From: Ectobius pallidus
Lineage: Eukaryota; Arthropoda; Insecta; Blattodea; Ectobiidae
DNA length: 64,000 nucleotides
Assembly (NCBI GenBank): GCA_964059195.1
Contig: CAXKWD010000009.1
Span: 91,175,432-91,239,431, forward strand
Reading direction: 5' to 3'
Below, one piece after another: positions 11,257 through 22,860 of the stretch. Numbering within the stretch: the first letter of the stretch is position 1; the number at the start of each line of letters is the position of its first letter. The position numbers were made by a program, and so were the translations under genes. The notes below the pieces were generated by a model. The model worked only from the letters and a program-made list of their open reading frames with translations. It had not been told where the DNA came from and ran no database searches.

Positions 11257-12500
11257 AATCGGGAGAAATGCAGAAAGTCTTTTCGATACCTGCAGGGATG
11301 TTGGAGATCACCAATGTGGACTGAAGCGAAATAGGTCAACCATTGATCAATAGGTATTTGCCAAATTTTGGATAAAAAGTGAGAATATAATCAAGATATT
11401 CATAGATTTAAAAAAAGCATATGATTCAGTTATAATTAGAATTAGAATTAGCCCTCAAGCATCCCATAGCGGGCAAGGACATCCTGGCATATCAGGGTGG
11501 CTGACTCGTGAAGGAACGTTTCAGGCTAGCCTCACCTGAGAACGCTAAAAATATATAATTAACCCTAACTTTGGTACTAACTTTCAAGAGTTTTCCACTT
11601 CTTTCTGCTTCTGGCACTCCTAGACCACAAGTTCCCCAGAACACTCTTAAACTCGTCCTCCCATCGTGATTTATGCCTTCCAACACTTCTTTTCCCAGTT
11701 CTGGTCATCGTATGTGTCCATCTCAAGAAGTTTCAAGAAGAATCTCTTTAGCATGGAACAAATTTTGGAACTTAAAATGATTCAGTTAGGCGAGACAAAT
11801 TGTACAATATCCTCATTGAGTTTGGGATACCAAAAAAGTTAGTTAGACTGATAAAAGTGTGTCTAAATGAAACCTTTAGCAGAGTTTAGAGTATGGAAAC
11901 TATATCAGATAGGTTTGCCATAAAAAGGGCTTGAAGCAAGGAGATGCATTATCGCCTTTACTTTTTTATTTTCTTTGGAATATGCCAATAGGAAACTTCA
12001 GGAAAACAAAGAAGGCCTAGAATTAAATGGCTATCACCCGATTTTAGCTTATGCAGATGATGTCTGTCTGTTAGAAGATGACATAACCACAATCGAGAGA
12101 AATGCAGAAAGTCTTTGCGATGTCAGCAAGGATATTGAATGGGTAATTAATACAGGAAACAAAACTAAATGGTCATGAATCATCATAATAATACGCTACA
12201 AAATATTAGAAGAGCAGATAAAGCATTTGGACAAGTGGAGTAAATCAAATATCTGGGAGAAATAATTATTACAGGTAGAAGTAATATTAAAGCAGAAGTT
12301 AAGTGTCGACTGAAATCAGAAAATACTTGTTTTCACGCGATTCAGAAAATTTTATTTTCTCGTCTTCTGTCCAAATATCTAAAAATTAAAATTTATAAGA
12401 CAGTTATCCTGCCGGTTGTATTATATGGATGTGAGGAACATAATCTGAGAGTATTCGAAAACAGGGTGTTTAGGAAAATATTGAACCCAAGAGACTGACG
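11257..12500 (+). pseudogene. LINE reverse transcriptase, rearranged and interrupted
   Basis: Fragments of a non-LTR reverse transcriptase in order: CGLKRNRSTIDQ (near 11320), FIDLKKAYDSV with the motif A aspartate (11404-11432), GLKQGDALSPLLF (near 11930-11970), YADDV (the catalytic motif, near 12050-12064), then YLGEIIITGRSNIKAEVKCR and IYKTVILPVVLYGCE to about 12440 and FRKILNPRD. Frames change and stops occur several times. It is split by a second LINE at 11433-11776. Its first 50 bases (11257-11305) duplicate a segment from downstream of YADDV (12092-12140), so the copy is scrambled. Function in life: target-primed reverse transcription; this copy is dead. Confidence 0.88.
11433..11776 (-). 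mobile_element. 5'-truncated LINE inserted in another LINE
   Basis: Flanked by the 12-bp direct repeat ATGATTCAGTTA (11421-11432 and 11777-11788), which restores the host LINE sequence when one copy is removed. Minus-strand translation gives a LINE ORF terminus: GKRSVGRHKSRWEDEFK then SRSARSRKKWKTLES and a stop. The 3' end has a short AATTCT/TAATTC tandem tail abutting the left duplication. Endonuclease and RT are absent, as in ordinary 5' truncation. Confidence 0.85.
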
Positions 12501-12514
12501 ATTATGACGGAAGT

Positions 12515-12790
12515 CGTCGACGGATTTCATTGTTGCACGAGGAGCATCACTTTGAAGCAAAGCACTTGCACTCAGTAATCTCCTTCGCTTTGGCACTATC
12601 GGATTTCCGCACCTTTGGCCCATTAAAGGAGCACCTTGGAGGGCAGAAGTTCAAGTCTGATGATGACGTACAATCGGCGGTGCACGAGTGGCTACAGCGT
12701 CAACCAAAATAATTTTTCTCAAGCGGTATCGAAGCACTTCCTATCCAATGGCTATCCAATGGCTTGAACTAGAAGGGGACTAAGTAGAAA
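12515..12790 (+). pseudogene. mariner transposase C-terminal fragment
   Basis: Translation reads FALALSDFRTFGPLKEHLGG, then a segment with SDDDVQSAVHEWLQRQPK, a stop, and FFSSGIEALPIQW. Family knowledge: mariner transposases carry LAPSDYHLF(G/R)PL...LGG..F.SDEEV...V..WL.....FF..GI..L..RW, and the D of the PSD motif is the last residue of the D,D34D catalytic triad. Only this C-terminal part survives; it lies immediately after the LINE fragment. Its start codon at 12530 is incidental. Confidence 0.85.
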
Positions 12791-12799
12791 AATGATGCA

Positions 12800-13470
12800 C
12801 AAGCCAATATTCTTCCTGCAGCAAAATAGTGGGAAAAATTGTTGTTTTCATTTGATTCTCCCTCGTACAGTGTGCATACAAATGGTTTAGCGGTTAGCCA
12901 CATTCATGAATGCAAAATAATGAACTAGTTCTTACAATATAAAACAAAACATTTTAAACTGTGACATAGATTTATAAGCAACAGCAACAAGTGCATTGTA
13001 AAAATACCTTATATGAAACTCACATAACTTCGTTTGCACAAGTAAAAGTTCGTTTCTTAGTATAACAAATTATGTATGACATTATCTTCAAGTAAATTGG
13101 TTGTAAAAATAAAGAGATTGTCGTTACCACATCCCCGAAGGATGCATAACCCAAATAAAATCTTATTAATGCACTCCGTAACTTTCTTTACTCTAAACAT
13201 GGTCAATACATCATTATCACTTCACATTCTGATACAGAATAAGAGGTCTAATTGCAAAGAGCGCATATTGAGTTGTTTCAACCTGATACAAAGCTTTTTG
13301 TTCACCACGCAAGACTATGTATTTACAAACAGTGTGTGGCTTATAACTACCCTTCAGAAATTTTTTCGAAAAAAAAAAATTCAAATAAAAGTTTAAGCTC
13401 TTAGTATAAGCACTCCATGTACAAAATTTAAACAAAATCATTATAGCCGTTTTCGAGATAATCGCAAAAA
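12800..13470. other. intergenic, nothing recognised
   Basis: AT-rich. The overlapping open frames at 13076-13396 (+) and 13217-13486 (-) are low-complexity and unrecognised. Confidence 0.5.
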
Positions 13471-13504
13471 AAACTGAATTTTTCATGTTAATTTCTCTTA
13501 AAAA

Positions 13505-13690
13505 TAAGAGAAAGTCGTCGTCAATCTTCGTGTCACTTCCTCAGAAGATACCTAACCCAAATAGAATTTTTTCATACGATTTTCAGTTTTGGAGCTAGAA
13601 TGTTCACAGACACACATACAGGCATGTTTCTCAAAATAGTATTTTTGGATTCAAAACTTGTATTTACGTTAATAAGTCAACTTCGAATTT
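13505..13690. repeat. dispersed repeat family R, copy 1
   Basis: Shares CTTCGTGTCACTTC, AGAAGATA, ACCCAAATA, GAGCTAG and TTTCTCAAAATAGT in the same order and spacing with 17960-18135, and more weakly with 38320-38410. No termini identified; class unknown. Confidence 0.65.
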
Positions 13691-13699
13691 GGGGATCGA

Positions 13700-14400
13700 A
13701 CACAATACTTCGTCTACCTATATTACCTATGGTATGGGCAGAGGAAGCAACAATTCCAACTGTTTAAAATAAATATTTATCAGGACTATTTTTGTGTTTT
13801 GTCCTGAGGCTTGACACTTCTTTTTTGTAATGTTTTCTACTTCTGGCTGATACGAGTATGTCTGTTCAGTTCAGACTTTGATCAGAGATGACGACTAAAC
13901 TGTTGATCAGTCAGCCTTGGTCTCTAAAAAGTTATTGTCGATTTCGTGAAGAAAAATAATTATTCACACACAATAGGTGGAACATTGCCATAAACTTTGC
14001 GGCAACACTCAAGAGGGCATGAAAAGAAACCAGGTATCTTCATAATCGTCAGTTAAAACTGAAATGAAATCGAGGCAAACTTATGTATCCTATGTGCTGC
14101 CGCAGTTAAGCTTGCAAAAGGCCGAATATGATCCGCATAACTGATCGGACCGCAAAATGGTCCGTATATTTCACATACCTGATCTAATTCTAATCCCAGT
14201 TGGAGGGCTTGATCCGGCTCATTTTCTCAAACGACATTGCTTTGGATTTTGATCAAATATTTGATATGGTAGGCATATACACGTGGGTCAAATTTTGAAA
14301 CAATGCTGCACAAATCAAGAAATAAACTAGTTCACATGAAGCTAGAGACTCCTTAGGCCTATAATGTTTTCCTGTTAAGGTTAAAAACCGTGCAAAACAC
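13700..14400. other. intergenic, nothing recognised
   Basis: No gene or element ends recognised; TAGGCCTA at 14354. Confidence 0.45.
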
Positions 14401-14404
14401 TGTT

Positions 14405-14434
14405 CTGTCCTTTGAAGGACGGCTAATCAGCTAG
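14405..14434 (+). mobile_element. possible Helitron 3' terminus
   Basis: A perfect short palindrome GTCCTTTGAAGGAC lies about 11 bases before CTAG followed by T, the layout of a Helitron 3' end. No matching 5' end was found. Confidence 0.35.
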
Positions 14435-14439
14435 TATAT

Positions 14440-14910
14440 AAAAAATTTCAATACTTCTTTCAGTAGTTTGCCATAAGAGCTGATAGTTTCCGTAGTTTAT
14501 TATCCAATTGATACATTATTTCACTGAATAGACTAATTTTACTGTCGATATTTTTTATATTATGTCCATGTCTCCTACCAAGTTTACTGTTGAACATATT
14601 GAAGAGTTTTTAGTTACTAATCTTTTCACTGCTACTGACATAAATGCGTCACATAAAAACTGCATAAAAAAGCAAAGATATAATATTAGTACAGTAATGC
14701 TTTATTTACAGTAGGATGAATTTTATTCACGCGTTAGAATTATCGTTCATGGGGATCAGCTATTTTGCTAAAATTTTCTTCTTAGATTTTAAACTTAGAA
14801 CCCACTGATGAATTTACTTAACGGTTGGTTATATAAACAAGTAAATTCGTCTCTGGAAAGGTGGTTAATGCTTTATATACCTTGGGTTAATGCATTTCAA
14901 CTTCCCTATG
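14440..14910. other. intergenic, nothing recognised
   Basis: AT-rich; no feature recognised. Confidence 0.4.
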
Positions 14911-14912
14911 GG

Positions 14913-15965
14913 CAGTGATGCCATACGTACGTCTATAGTACACATACGACTATTTCATAGATTTGTACGACGTAACCATGTGACGTACGGTATGCCAATT
15001 CATACGACTATTTTTAATATTAGCAATTTATACTACCATTTTGTGTTTATTTTTTAGCAATCTACTGCAGAATTTCAATTTGGATAAACATGAAGATTTT
15101 TTTGTAGTTTATTTTGTATGTCACTAAATGAATGGCGGAATGTTAAAATAGCCATTGTCAAATAAAACTCAGTCCATTTATTTATTACAGGCTTTCACGG
15201 GCCGGTGCCACACCTTGCTTAAGTTGTATTGTTGTATTGTTATTGCTACTTCTCTCATTATTCTTTTCCAAACATTTTATAATATATTTTTTGCACTCTT
15301 TAGCTAGTAAGTGGTACTTACGAACGTTGTGTACATGGATCGTAAGTTGACATTCCCACACAGTCTTGTTGCTAAGGGCGGTTGCGATGATGTTAAATTA
15401 CTTACGGTCCACGCGCTACGTCATAATTCATTACGATACACTTCATAATACAACCCTTTATGGGCACGGCCCCCAGGACAAATATTCGGTTCCCATAACA
15501 ACAAACACATGCGAATCACTTTCTGAAATAAACATCTATTTTCAAGAATGTATTTACATAATATTTTCAGGTAATATCACAATTAATATAATTAAATTGA
15601 TATAAATAATCATCGTGCAATATATTTTAGCCACACGTGTGCAAAACGAAGCAATCCAAATCTCTAAAGAAATTATACCGATAAAGAGCAGCTGGCCCTA
15701 TTGTTTTTTTATTTTATTTTGACGAAACATAATAATCATATCGTTGTTATTATTAATAGTAGGTATGTGTTGACACGTGCATATGAAAAGTGGCTGAATA
15801 TTTTTCTTTAAATAATATTTAGAAATTTTACTTTCTTATGAATTGTAATTTATTAATATTTTATTATTATTATCATTATCATCAGGTGTACGACGATTTT
15901 AACTAGCATACGACTATTTTCAATTTTTGGTACCGCTGTTTTACTTTTCTGATCTGGCAACCCTG
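14913..15965. mobile_element. non-autonomous hAT transposon, 1.05 kb
   Basis: Left end CAGTGATGCCATACGTACG, right end GATCTGGCAACCCTG, matching as imperfect TIRs starting CAG(G/T)G. Flanks CCTATGGG (14905-14912) and TCTATGGG (15966-15973) form an 8-bp target duplication with one mismatch. CATACGACTATTTT-like words repeat near both ends. A 79-residue open frame at 15366-15605 is not recognisable as transposase. Confidence 0.82.
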
Positions 15966-15974
15966 TCTATGGGT

Positions 15975-16845
15975 AGCAGGGCTAATTAACCTAATATAGT
16001 GACAAACTTTAATACAAATAAACTGTGCAAAAATGTTGCAAATTCTTAATTACATACACCGTATTTATTAAGATTTGAATTATTTAGGTTTTTAGATTTA
16101 AAAAAGAAGCCGGTATGTAGGCCTACAATTCGGAAATTAATGTACAACCTCCATTAATGGTAATATCACTTATTTAGGTTTACCAGTAGGCTTTCGTAAT
16201 AATTCAGATGAGCATCTCGTCCATTTTGTAATTTTTTTATGACTGATACTCAGTAAAACGATTATGATATTGGGTGTCATAGCAGTGATGAATTATGGAA
16301 ATGTTATTTTTAAAAATAAGTATGACAAAGAATGCACTTTTTAACTTCCTCTAAGTTATAAGCTTGCTGTGCTAAGCTTTCATGTATCTCCTACTCCAAT
16401 GGAGAGAGTCTATAAAAATAAAAATGGACACGAATAAAGTAGCCTACTCCCTACATAATGTTTACAGAAAAACCAATATTCCCATATTATTGGCCACATA
16501 TAGATGTTTCGAAATTTACATTTTTACTAAAATCGTTAGAGTCGTTTCTGCAAAAATCAAAATTTTGATAAAGTCTTTAGTAAAAGCTCTCTTAGTGTTT
16601 CAGATATGTTAATAAAATGAAATTCCAAAAATTTCGTTAGTTAAAAAAATAGAAATAAATACAATGAACCCTTTCCCCGCTACGCTTGTCCAGAGACAGA
16701 CTGACGGGTAGACAGACATATGTCATTCCATTCGGTTTCTAGGCATTGTGAAACATGTTTTCCGGATGATATCTTGATTTCGATTTTTTGTCACGATCAC
16801 AATAGGCCTACTTTCTCTATCTTACGTATATGCGAGAAAGTAAAC
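15975..16845. other. intergenic, nothing recognised
   Basis: No gene recognised; TAGGCCTA at 16118 and 16803. Confidence 0.45.
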
Positions 16846-16869
16846 GCACTGGATTTAAGCAGAGATGAC

Positions 16870-16985
16870 AATAGCAAGTATCCGACTTAGGAGCCCAAGA
16901 TGATGGCGTCTTGGACTTGCATTTATAAGGTCCCGGGTTCAAACTCAGTGGCCGTGAATATGATACAGGACGAAATAGCGAGGAT
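16870..16985 (+). mobile_element. tRNA-like SINE head, plus strand
   Basis: Carries ATGGCGTCTTGGACTTGCAT followed by a B-box-like GGTCCCGGGTTCAAACTC (16929-16946). It faces a related head on the opposite strand at 17065-17130, so the two form an inverted pair. Confidence 0.5.
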
Positions 16986-17130
16986 GATTCGTGGTAAGTA
17001 AATATCCAATTCGACATTTGCCTTTACGATTGTGGAAACCATGAAAAACCAAGACAAACTAGCCGACCAAAGGATTTGAACCCATGACCTCCCGAATGCA
17101 AGTCCAAGAAGCTACCATCTCAGTTTCCTC
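16986..17130 (-). mobile_element. tRNA-like SINE, minus strand partner
   Basis: Minus-strand reading gives GAGATGGTAGCTTCTTGGAC, a B box GGTCATGGGTTCAAATCC, and then a body through TTTCATGGTTTCCACAATCG toward 16986. It shares CTTGGACTTGCATT with the plus-strand head at 16870. Confidence 0.55.
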
Positions 17131-17134
17131 GCTC

Positions 17135-17945
17135 GGTTGCGGTTTGTTGTTTCGTTTCTTACGACACAAATTTAGGTGTATTTAAAACTTTTCCTATTGG
17201 GAACTGAAAGGGGCCTATACTTATTTCAAGTACTTCGAGTTATAAGTTTCTAATTTAACATGTACAAGTGTTTTTTCCCATTAAAATACTTTAGTTTAAA
17301 AATTTTATTCAGAATAATTATAAACTTATAAAACTAGGTAAAAATTAGGTTTGACCCTTACAATTTGCAGTCACAGATCAAAACTACTATCGCAAGCAGA
17401 TCTCAAAAGCAGAAAGTCATAATGAAAAAAACCCTTAGTTAAATAAATAAATTCCATTCTGGAACATGCTTATTTTAAACAACTGACAATAGCCTATCAC
17501 ACTGAAATCCTATTTTACTCTTTTTAATTTAGACCTATATTAAAAACTATTTATTGAAATTTCATGCTGAATTTTTGTAATGAGCAGCAATATGTATTTT
17601 TGAATTACTGTCTTTTTTGCATCGAAGTAAGGATTTAGCTTCAGTTTTCTTTCTTTTCAACTTACTACATAAAAATCTTATGTTAAACATGTAACTTCCT
17701 TACCGAAATAAAAGTTCTGACTCTAAGTACTGCATCGAATCCCACGACCAAAAAGGTCACACCATTTGCATAAAGTAGTAATACCTGAAATCATGTTGCA
17801 CTTGAATAGTTTAACAAGGAAAAGCTTGACAAAAAAGGTGAATAAATGGACAGTAAATGTATAAAAGTTAGGTGCTTTATACCCTAGTAGGTAACAGTGA
17901 TCTAATGACGAAAAAAAGCAAGTTTGGCAGACCATTCGGACGTTA
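17135..17945. other. intergenic, nothing recognised
   Basis: The 108-residue open minus frame at 17723-18049 overlaps family R repeat and resembles no protein I know. Confidence 0.4.
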
Positions 17946-17954
17946 GAGAAGTCT

Positions 17955-18140
17955 TGGCAGTAAGAGGAAGTCCTCACCAGTCTTCGTGTCACTTCTCCAG
18001 AAGATATAAAACCCAAATATAGCCTAAAATGTACCTTTAGGCTATACAATTTTTCTTTCTCGAGCTAGGTTGTTGAGATAAGCACATCTTTCTCAAAATA
18101 GTTTTTCTTGGATTCAGGGTGCCTAGAAAACCGACATCGA
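17955..18140. repeat. dispersed repeat family R, copy 2
   Basis: Homologous to 13505-13690 over about 180 bases. Contains TAGGCTA at 18038-18044 directly before TACAATTTTT, where copy 3 (38379) has only TA before the same word. Confidence 0.7.
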
Positions 18141-18144
18141 AGAC

Positions 18145-18965
18145 GGGGTCGAAAACAATAATTTCTCTATCTACACTATAGAAGAAGCAATATTTGATTA
18201 ATATGTGTTGGGAGTCTTAGTTTTCTGCTTCTGGCATTTTTATCATTTATTTAAATTTTCATAGTTTAATTTGCAATTAAATTTTCTCCCTTCACTGTAA
18301 GGAAAAGGATTATTTTGTCCAACAACTAATGGGAAAATCAATAACAAGTATAGTTCATACTGTTCTGATAATGAAAACAAAATTTAATATATGAGTTTGT
18401 GTGTGTGTCTCATTCATCTTAGTTACTTTTGGCAATAAAAGGCTAAAGAATGTTATAATAAAACTCTACAGTAACTTATCACAAGACCTATTCATATTTT
18501 ATATATGCAGGGGTCGGGGGAAGATAGTGCTAACAATCTTTTTTGTAAAAGTTGAGATTGTTCCATTATTTTTATACTTTTCTAGTCACTATTTATTCCA
18601 TTGTTTCTGAGCATAGACTTCAATAAGTTTATTAGTACCGGTACCATAATGGACGTACGTACCAAAAAAAGATAAAAATAAGATTTGCAGATTTGAGCAA
18701 ACTTTAAAAATGCAGTACCCTAAAATGAGGTTTACGTAGGTGAGCTCTATATTCCCCCGACCCTTCATATCTAAAAGCCGGCTCAGAAATGTACCAGGCC
18801 TATATAACAATCATTGTAAAGATAATTAGTAATACCGGGTCTTGTATTATTTTCTAAATTAATCTTAACTTTTTGCAACTTAATCCATCTTTCTTTTAAA
18901 TTATTTCTGTGCTGGTGATTTTTGAAACATGTTGTTTTAACATATATTATGTGTGTGTCTGCATT
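18145..18965. other. intergenic, nothing recognised
   Basis: No convincing feature. Confidence 0.4.
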
Positions 18966-18974
18966 GTAAGTATA

Positions 18975-19231
18975 CCGGGTGTTTGGAAATTAATATTAAA
19001 AAATTCTAGGGCTAGTAGAGGGGACTTAGTAGACAGTATTTTGAATAGGAACCCCGAAATATTACAAACTTCTAGGGCTAGTAGAGGGGACTTAGTAGAA
19101 ATAATACAAACTTCTAGGGCTAGTAGAGGGGACTTAGTAGACAATATTTCGGGGTTCCTATTCAAAATATTGTCTACTAAGTCCCCTCTAATAGCCCTAG
19201 AAGTCTGTAATATGAATTTCCAAACACCGGG
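18975..19231. mobile_element. foldback MITE with internal repeat units, TA target
   Basis: Ends CCGGGTGTTTGGAAATT and AATTTCCAAACACCGGG are inverted repeats with one mismatch, flanked by TA on both sides. Inside, a 31-base unit built on TCTAGGGCTAGTAGAGGGGA occurs three times in direct orientation (about 19003, 19070, 19109) and once inverted (19173-19204). GGAACCCCGAAATATT and its complement form a second, inner palindrome. The open frames on both strands that repeat SRASRGDLV-like words are by-products of this structure. Confidence 0.88.
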
Positions 19232-19234
19232 TAT

Positions 19235-20115
19235 TGCCCCTTGCTCGTTGGGATCTCTGAACCAATAAAAAAAGAAGTTACAATTTTTATAAGTAGGAAT
19301 TTTTAAAAATCAAATAAGAACTTATATAAATACGAATAATTTTATATTTATATACCTAATTTGCTGTAAAATAGATACACTATGTACTATGGACATGCAG
19401 CATGTGTCGGCTAGATTCATCTTATTAGAAAATTCAAACTTCACATCAGTATATTCTACCGTAAGCGGGGTCAATAGTTAAACTTACGTCATCCTTAAAC
19501 ACATAAATAACAATATTATTCCATTCACTTCGTTACCCCGAATCCCCCATCCTATTAAGAAGGCTTCCCTCCGTTCACAGATAAACAGAAGATACGGTCA
19601 AGATTGTAGAGTACAGTCTTCATTTCCTTCATTAGCTTCTCCACAATGGTGGAGGTCGTTCTTTCACTTTGTTTCAATTTGAATGTGAGACATGTAAGGT
19701 GATATATATTGCTGTCCCACTTGCTACTAGATGGGTTTGCCCCTGTGTACAGCCAGCGCCTCTTGCGGACGAGAAAGAGAAAGAGAGATGGCGGTGGCGG
19801 CAGTAGAGGACAAAAACAAAAGAAGAAAGCTAGTCGTCGTGGCTGCTCTTAAAACCTGTAGTGCAAAACAAACACTGTGATGCCAGGTGACTGGTTTAAG
19901 CGACACATGAAGGAAGATAGAAATAATACAGTGTTTGGAAACTACCACGACCATTATGAGTGAGTGACCAAGTAGGACTGGTGATATTTCTAGTAATTCC
20001 TGGAAATCTAGATGTTGAACATTTTCACCTTCCCGAGGTCATATGACATAACTTTAGTGCCATAATTAAATATACTGTCACCATAGGCGTTATTTTCATT
20101 GTAATCTTACTCAAC
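19235..20115. other. intergenic, purine-rich GC patch at 19720-19880
   Basis: 19760-19800 is GC- and purine-richer than its surroundings. An ATG at 19789 opens a 30-codon basic frame (MAVAAVEDKNKRRK...) ending at 19881. It could be a leader exon of the candidate gene at 20121, but no splice donor joins them in frame, so no gene is called. Confidence 0.35.
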
Positions 20116-20120
20116 CTCAG

Positions 20121-20338
20121 TCCCACTATCGCAAAAAGTAATAATAATAAATAAACAGATTGCAAACAGAGAAAAGTTTAGGAAAACAATATTTGATGGC
20201 GAATTTCCAGAGAAACCCAAGAAGAAAACAGGAAGTAAATGGACGGAAGAACGGAAACAGCAACATCGCGAAAGAATGAAGAAGTTTTGGGAAGACAAGA
20301 AGAAGACAACTGTTTCACGTGGTCCTTCGCTGGCCTAA
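20121..20338 (+). CDS. putative terminal exon of an unidentified basic protein
   Basis: A plausible splice acceptor (pyrimidine-rich TCATTGTAATCTTACTCAACCTCAG, ending at 20120) is followed by an open frame of about 71 codons to a TAA at 20336-20338. The translation is unusually protein-like for this window: KFRKTIFDGEFPEKPKKKTG, then SKWTEERKQQHRERMKKFWEDKKK and SRGPSLA. It is lysine- and arginine-rich and predicted helical in the middle. AATAAA-like signals follow within about 20 bases (20349-20370). I do not recognise the family. It could be the last exon of a nuclear or nucleic-acid-binding protein, a retropseudogene end, or chance. No upstream exon is identified. Confidence 0.4.
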
Positions 20339-20344
20339 TCGAAA

Positions 20345-21930
20345 GGAAAAAATAAATTAAAAAATAAATTAATTGCCCCCTGCAGAATGTCTAGAAACAT
20401 AAATATTCGCAAACAAAAATGGCAGTGCTAAAGAAATGTCCACTCAGAACACCAAAAGTAAACTAATTATTATATCCAAAAGCTTTATTGTATAAATGAG
20501 CTTCGCCTGTATGCATAGCCAATTAATCTGACAATTTTTTATTCCACCACAAGTTATTTTTTGTGACAGCCTATTCATTTTGAAATATTACAGGAAGGTA
20601 CAGCTTAGATTCTTACTTAATTGTCATTACATTTATGACGTCTCCTGGCTATCCCTCCACAGGCCTTTTGTTTCTTTGGCAGTTTTTCATTTACACGGGG
20701 GGTGGCTCATATTAATATAGCATACTTAATCAGTGCAGAGAAAAACAGGGCTCCTCTTCCAAACATCCAAAATTTGCAAGAATGATGATCCCCTTAGATC
20801 AAGCTATGAAAGTGATATGAAAATTCATTGACTGTTAAAATATTTTGGGGCGTCATGTCACCCCCTGCAGAAAATTGGCTTATCTTAGCAATAGCATATT
20901 GCATTGCAATTCTCTATGCATGTGTTCAAAAAATATTTGCAGTCTTTTCTGTTGAAGACGTGTCTCAGTGGGGATTTTTCTCACTGAAAATGTCTGTTCG
21001 TGAACTATATATCTTGAATTTTTCAGCATTGGACAATTTTGTACGTGGGCTGCTTTCAAACTAGATGCTTTGAAATCAATAATTCAAGCTGTAAACCCAT
21101 CATTCTCAGCAAGAATGCAACACCAACACAAAAACAGCATCGTGTCATCAATGATATTGCATTATTCGAAGTACAGTATTTGCAAAGTCGTAATGAGATT
21201 TTAGACTTATACACTGCCTAAATAAATCCAAAGAAATTCACAATTCCTACAATTCGTTCATGAGTACGGTATCTCATAGTCTATTCTGATATATGGAGAA
21301 GATTTGAGATGCAAGCTTAGGTAATCATGCGAAGGACACCGCACCTTTTGAGGAGAGAATATGTGGATGGTGCAAAGGAAGGTTCGTTTTATTTGACGAG
21401 TGTTCATGGTGAATATCGTCGTGAGTTCCAAATATGACATTTTCAAAGCAATAAATATAATGAAGTGGATAGTGAACACAATAGCTGAACCTTTCAGAAA
21501 TAATAAATGGACATGGTTCGCGTCAAAGATATTAGTCATTTGAAAGTGAGAATCCAATAAGGTAATAAATATATTTTACCTTATTCTCTTAGAAGTGAAA
21601 TATCATTTTAATGTTTGTGCCGAATAACAAACGGTGAAATTCTCGGGAACCCTGTTCGAGTAATTGTAGGCTATTGTTTAACGCAAATTCCACTTTAAGT
21701 CGCTCAGAGATTGAATCCAGGTGACAAAAGTATGCTGTAAAATGAAGTCATTCGCTACCGTACTCCTGTAAGTTAATGTCGTTCCTCATAACATCGAAAA
21801 CGTTGAGCGGGAAGAAATTTCGAAGTTAAAGGAATAGGCATTCTATTGACTACTGCACTATAATAGTTGTCTTCTACTTGCTTTAATCAGTAAATATATA
21901 TCCCGATTGTTGAAAAACACGACATATATG
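20345..21930. other. intergenic, nothing recognised
   Basis: Several open frames of 60-99 codons on both strands match no known family; no element termini seen. Confidence 0.45.
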
Positions 21931-22423
21931 TGTTATGACTAGAGACAGGCAAAATATGAAATTTCATATTCTAAAATATGGCTACTAGCGCTCTGAAAAC
22001 TCGGATCTTTACGAATCACGAAGTTTAGATGGCAATGCAAGCAAGAAAAAAGTTCATATTTCATAATATTTTGGTAAAATCTTAACATTACGTGAAAATC
22101 TTCATAAAGCTTCATATTTTGTATGATTTGCAAATTTTTCCTTCATTAATACTCATTTGACAAATGAATCGAGTTTTCCACATTATTAAAATGTTTTGAA
22201 AAATTTTCCTGGAATCGCATCTCAAATCCCTAAACCGCTAACTCCAGAAAGCTAAGACATTTGGCAACACTTCTAACTGTTAAGAGGTACCGTACACCAT
22301 TCCGCTCTAATAATAGCCTACTTCCATTATGATCGGGAATGGAATTTCTACATATTGAGTGGAGGTAGTCAATTTTTTTTTGCATTCCGAAAGCTAACTT
22401 GACAGCAAGGGTGGGGGTAGGGG

Positions 22424-22621
22424 ATGTTTACAGTTAGAGGAACCAGCTCACTAGCAGGGAGGAGGGAATATTCATTTATGTGTTGTTTGCGATTCGTGGT
22501 GATTTGGATCGTGTGCCTAAATCGGAATGCGCAATTGGTGACAGAGTTAAACTGTTTTAAAACAGATGGAACGATTGTTATGTGCACATTTTGTAACAAA
22601 AGTGTTAAGTATGGAATATAG
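22424..22621 (+). pseudogene. possible BED-finger remnant of hAT transposase
   Basis: A 65-codon open frame whose end reads FKTDGTIVMCTFCNKSVKYGI. The C-x2-C spacing followed by NKSV resembles the first half of BED zinc fingers at the N terminus of hAT transposases; the His/Cys second half is missing. It sits inside the hAT relic with its own TIRs, which fits a transposase origin. Short match, so tentative. Confidence 0.35.
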
Positions 22622-22860
22622 TCCTTTTTATTACCTGTGTAATATTATCTAAAGACAAATTTGTACTAACATTCAAATTATGTTTACGCTACATTTGATA
22701 TCTTGGGAAAGAACAAATATAAGATGCATCTTCGCATGAGACATATCCCGGCCAGCCCTCCCCCAGTGAAGCAATTCATTTTATGCCGTGATCTAGCGAA
22801 TTCTTCGAGGATAAATAGGCTGACAAACCGTTGGGTACAAGGCACATATTCTCGCATTTA

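Noticed and set aside
12393..12623. Minus-strand open frame of 76 codons
   Set aside because: Antisense to the LINE and mariner fragments on the plus strand.
19789..19881. Small ORF MAVAAVEDKNKRRK...
   Set aside because: Only 30 codons with no splice donor in frame to the candidate exon at 20121; too weak to call.
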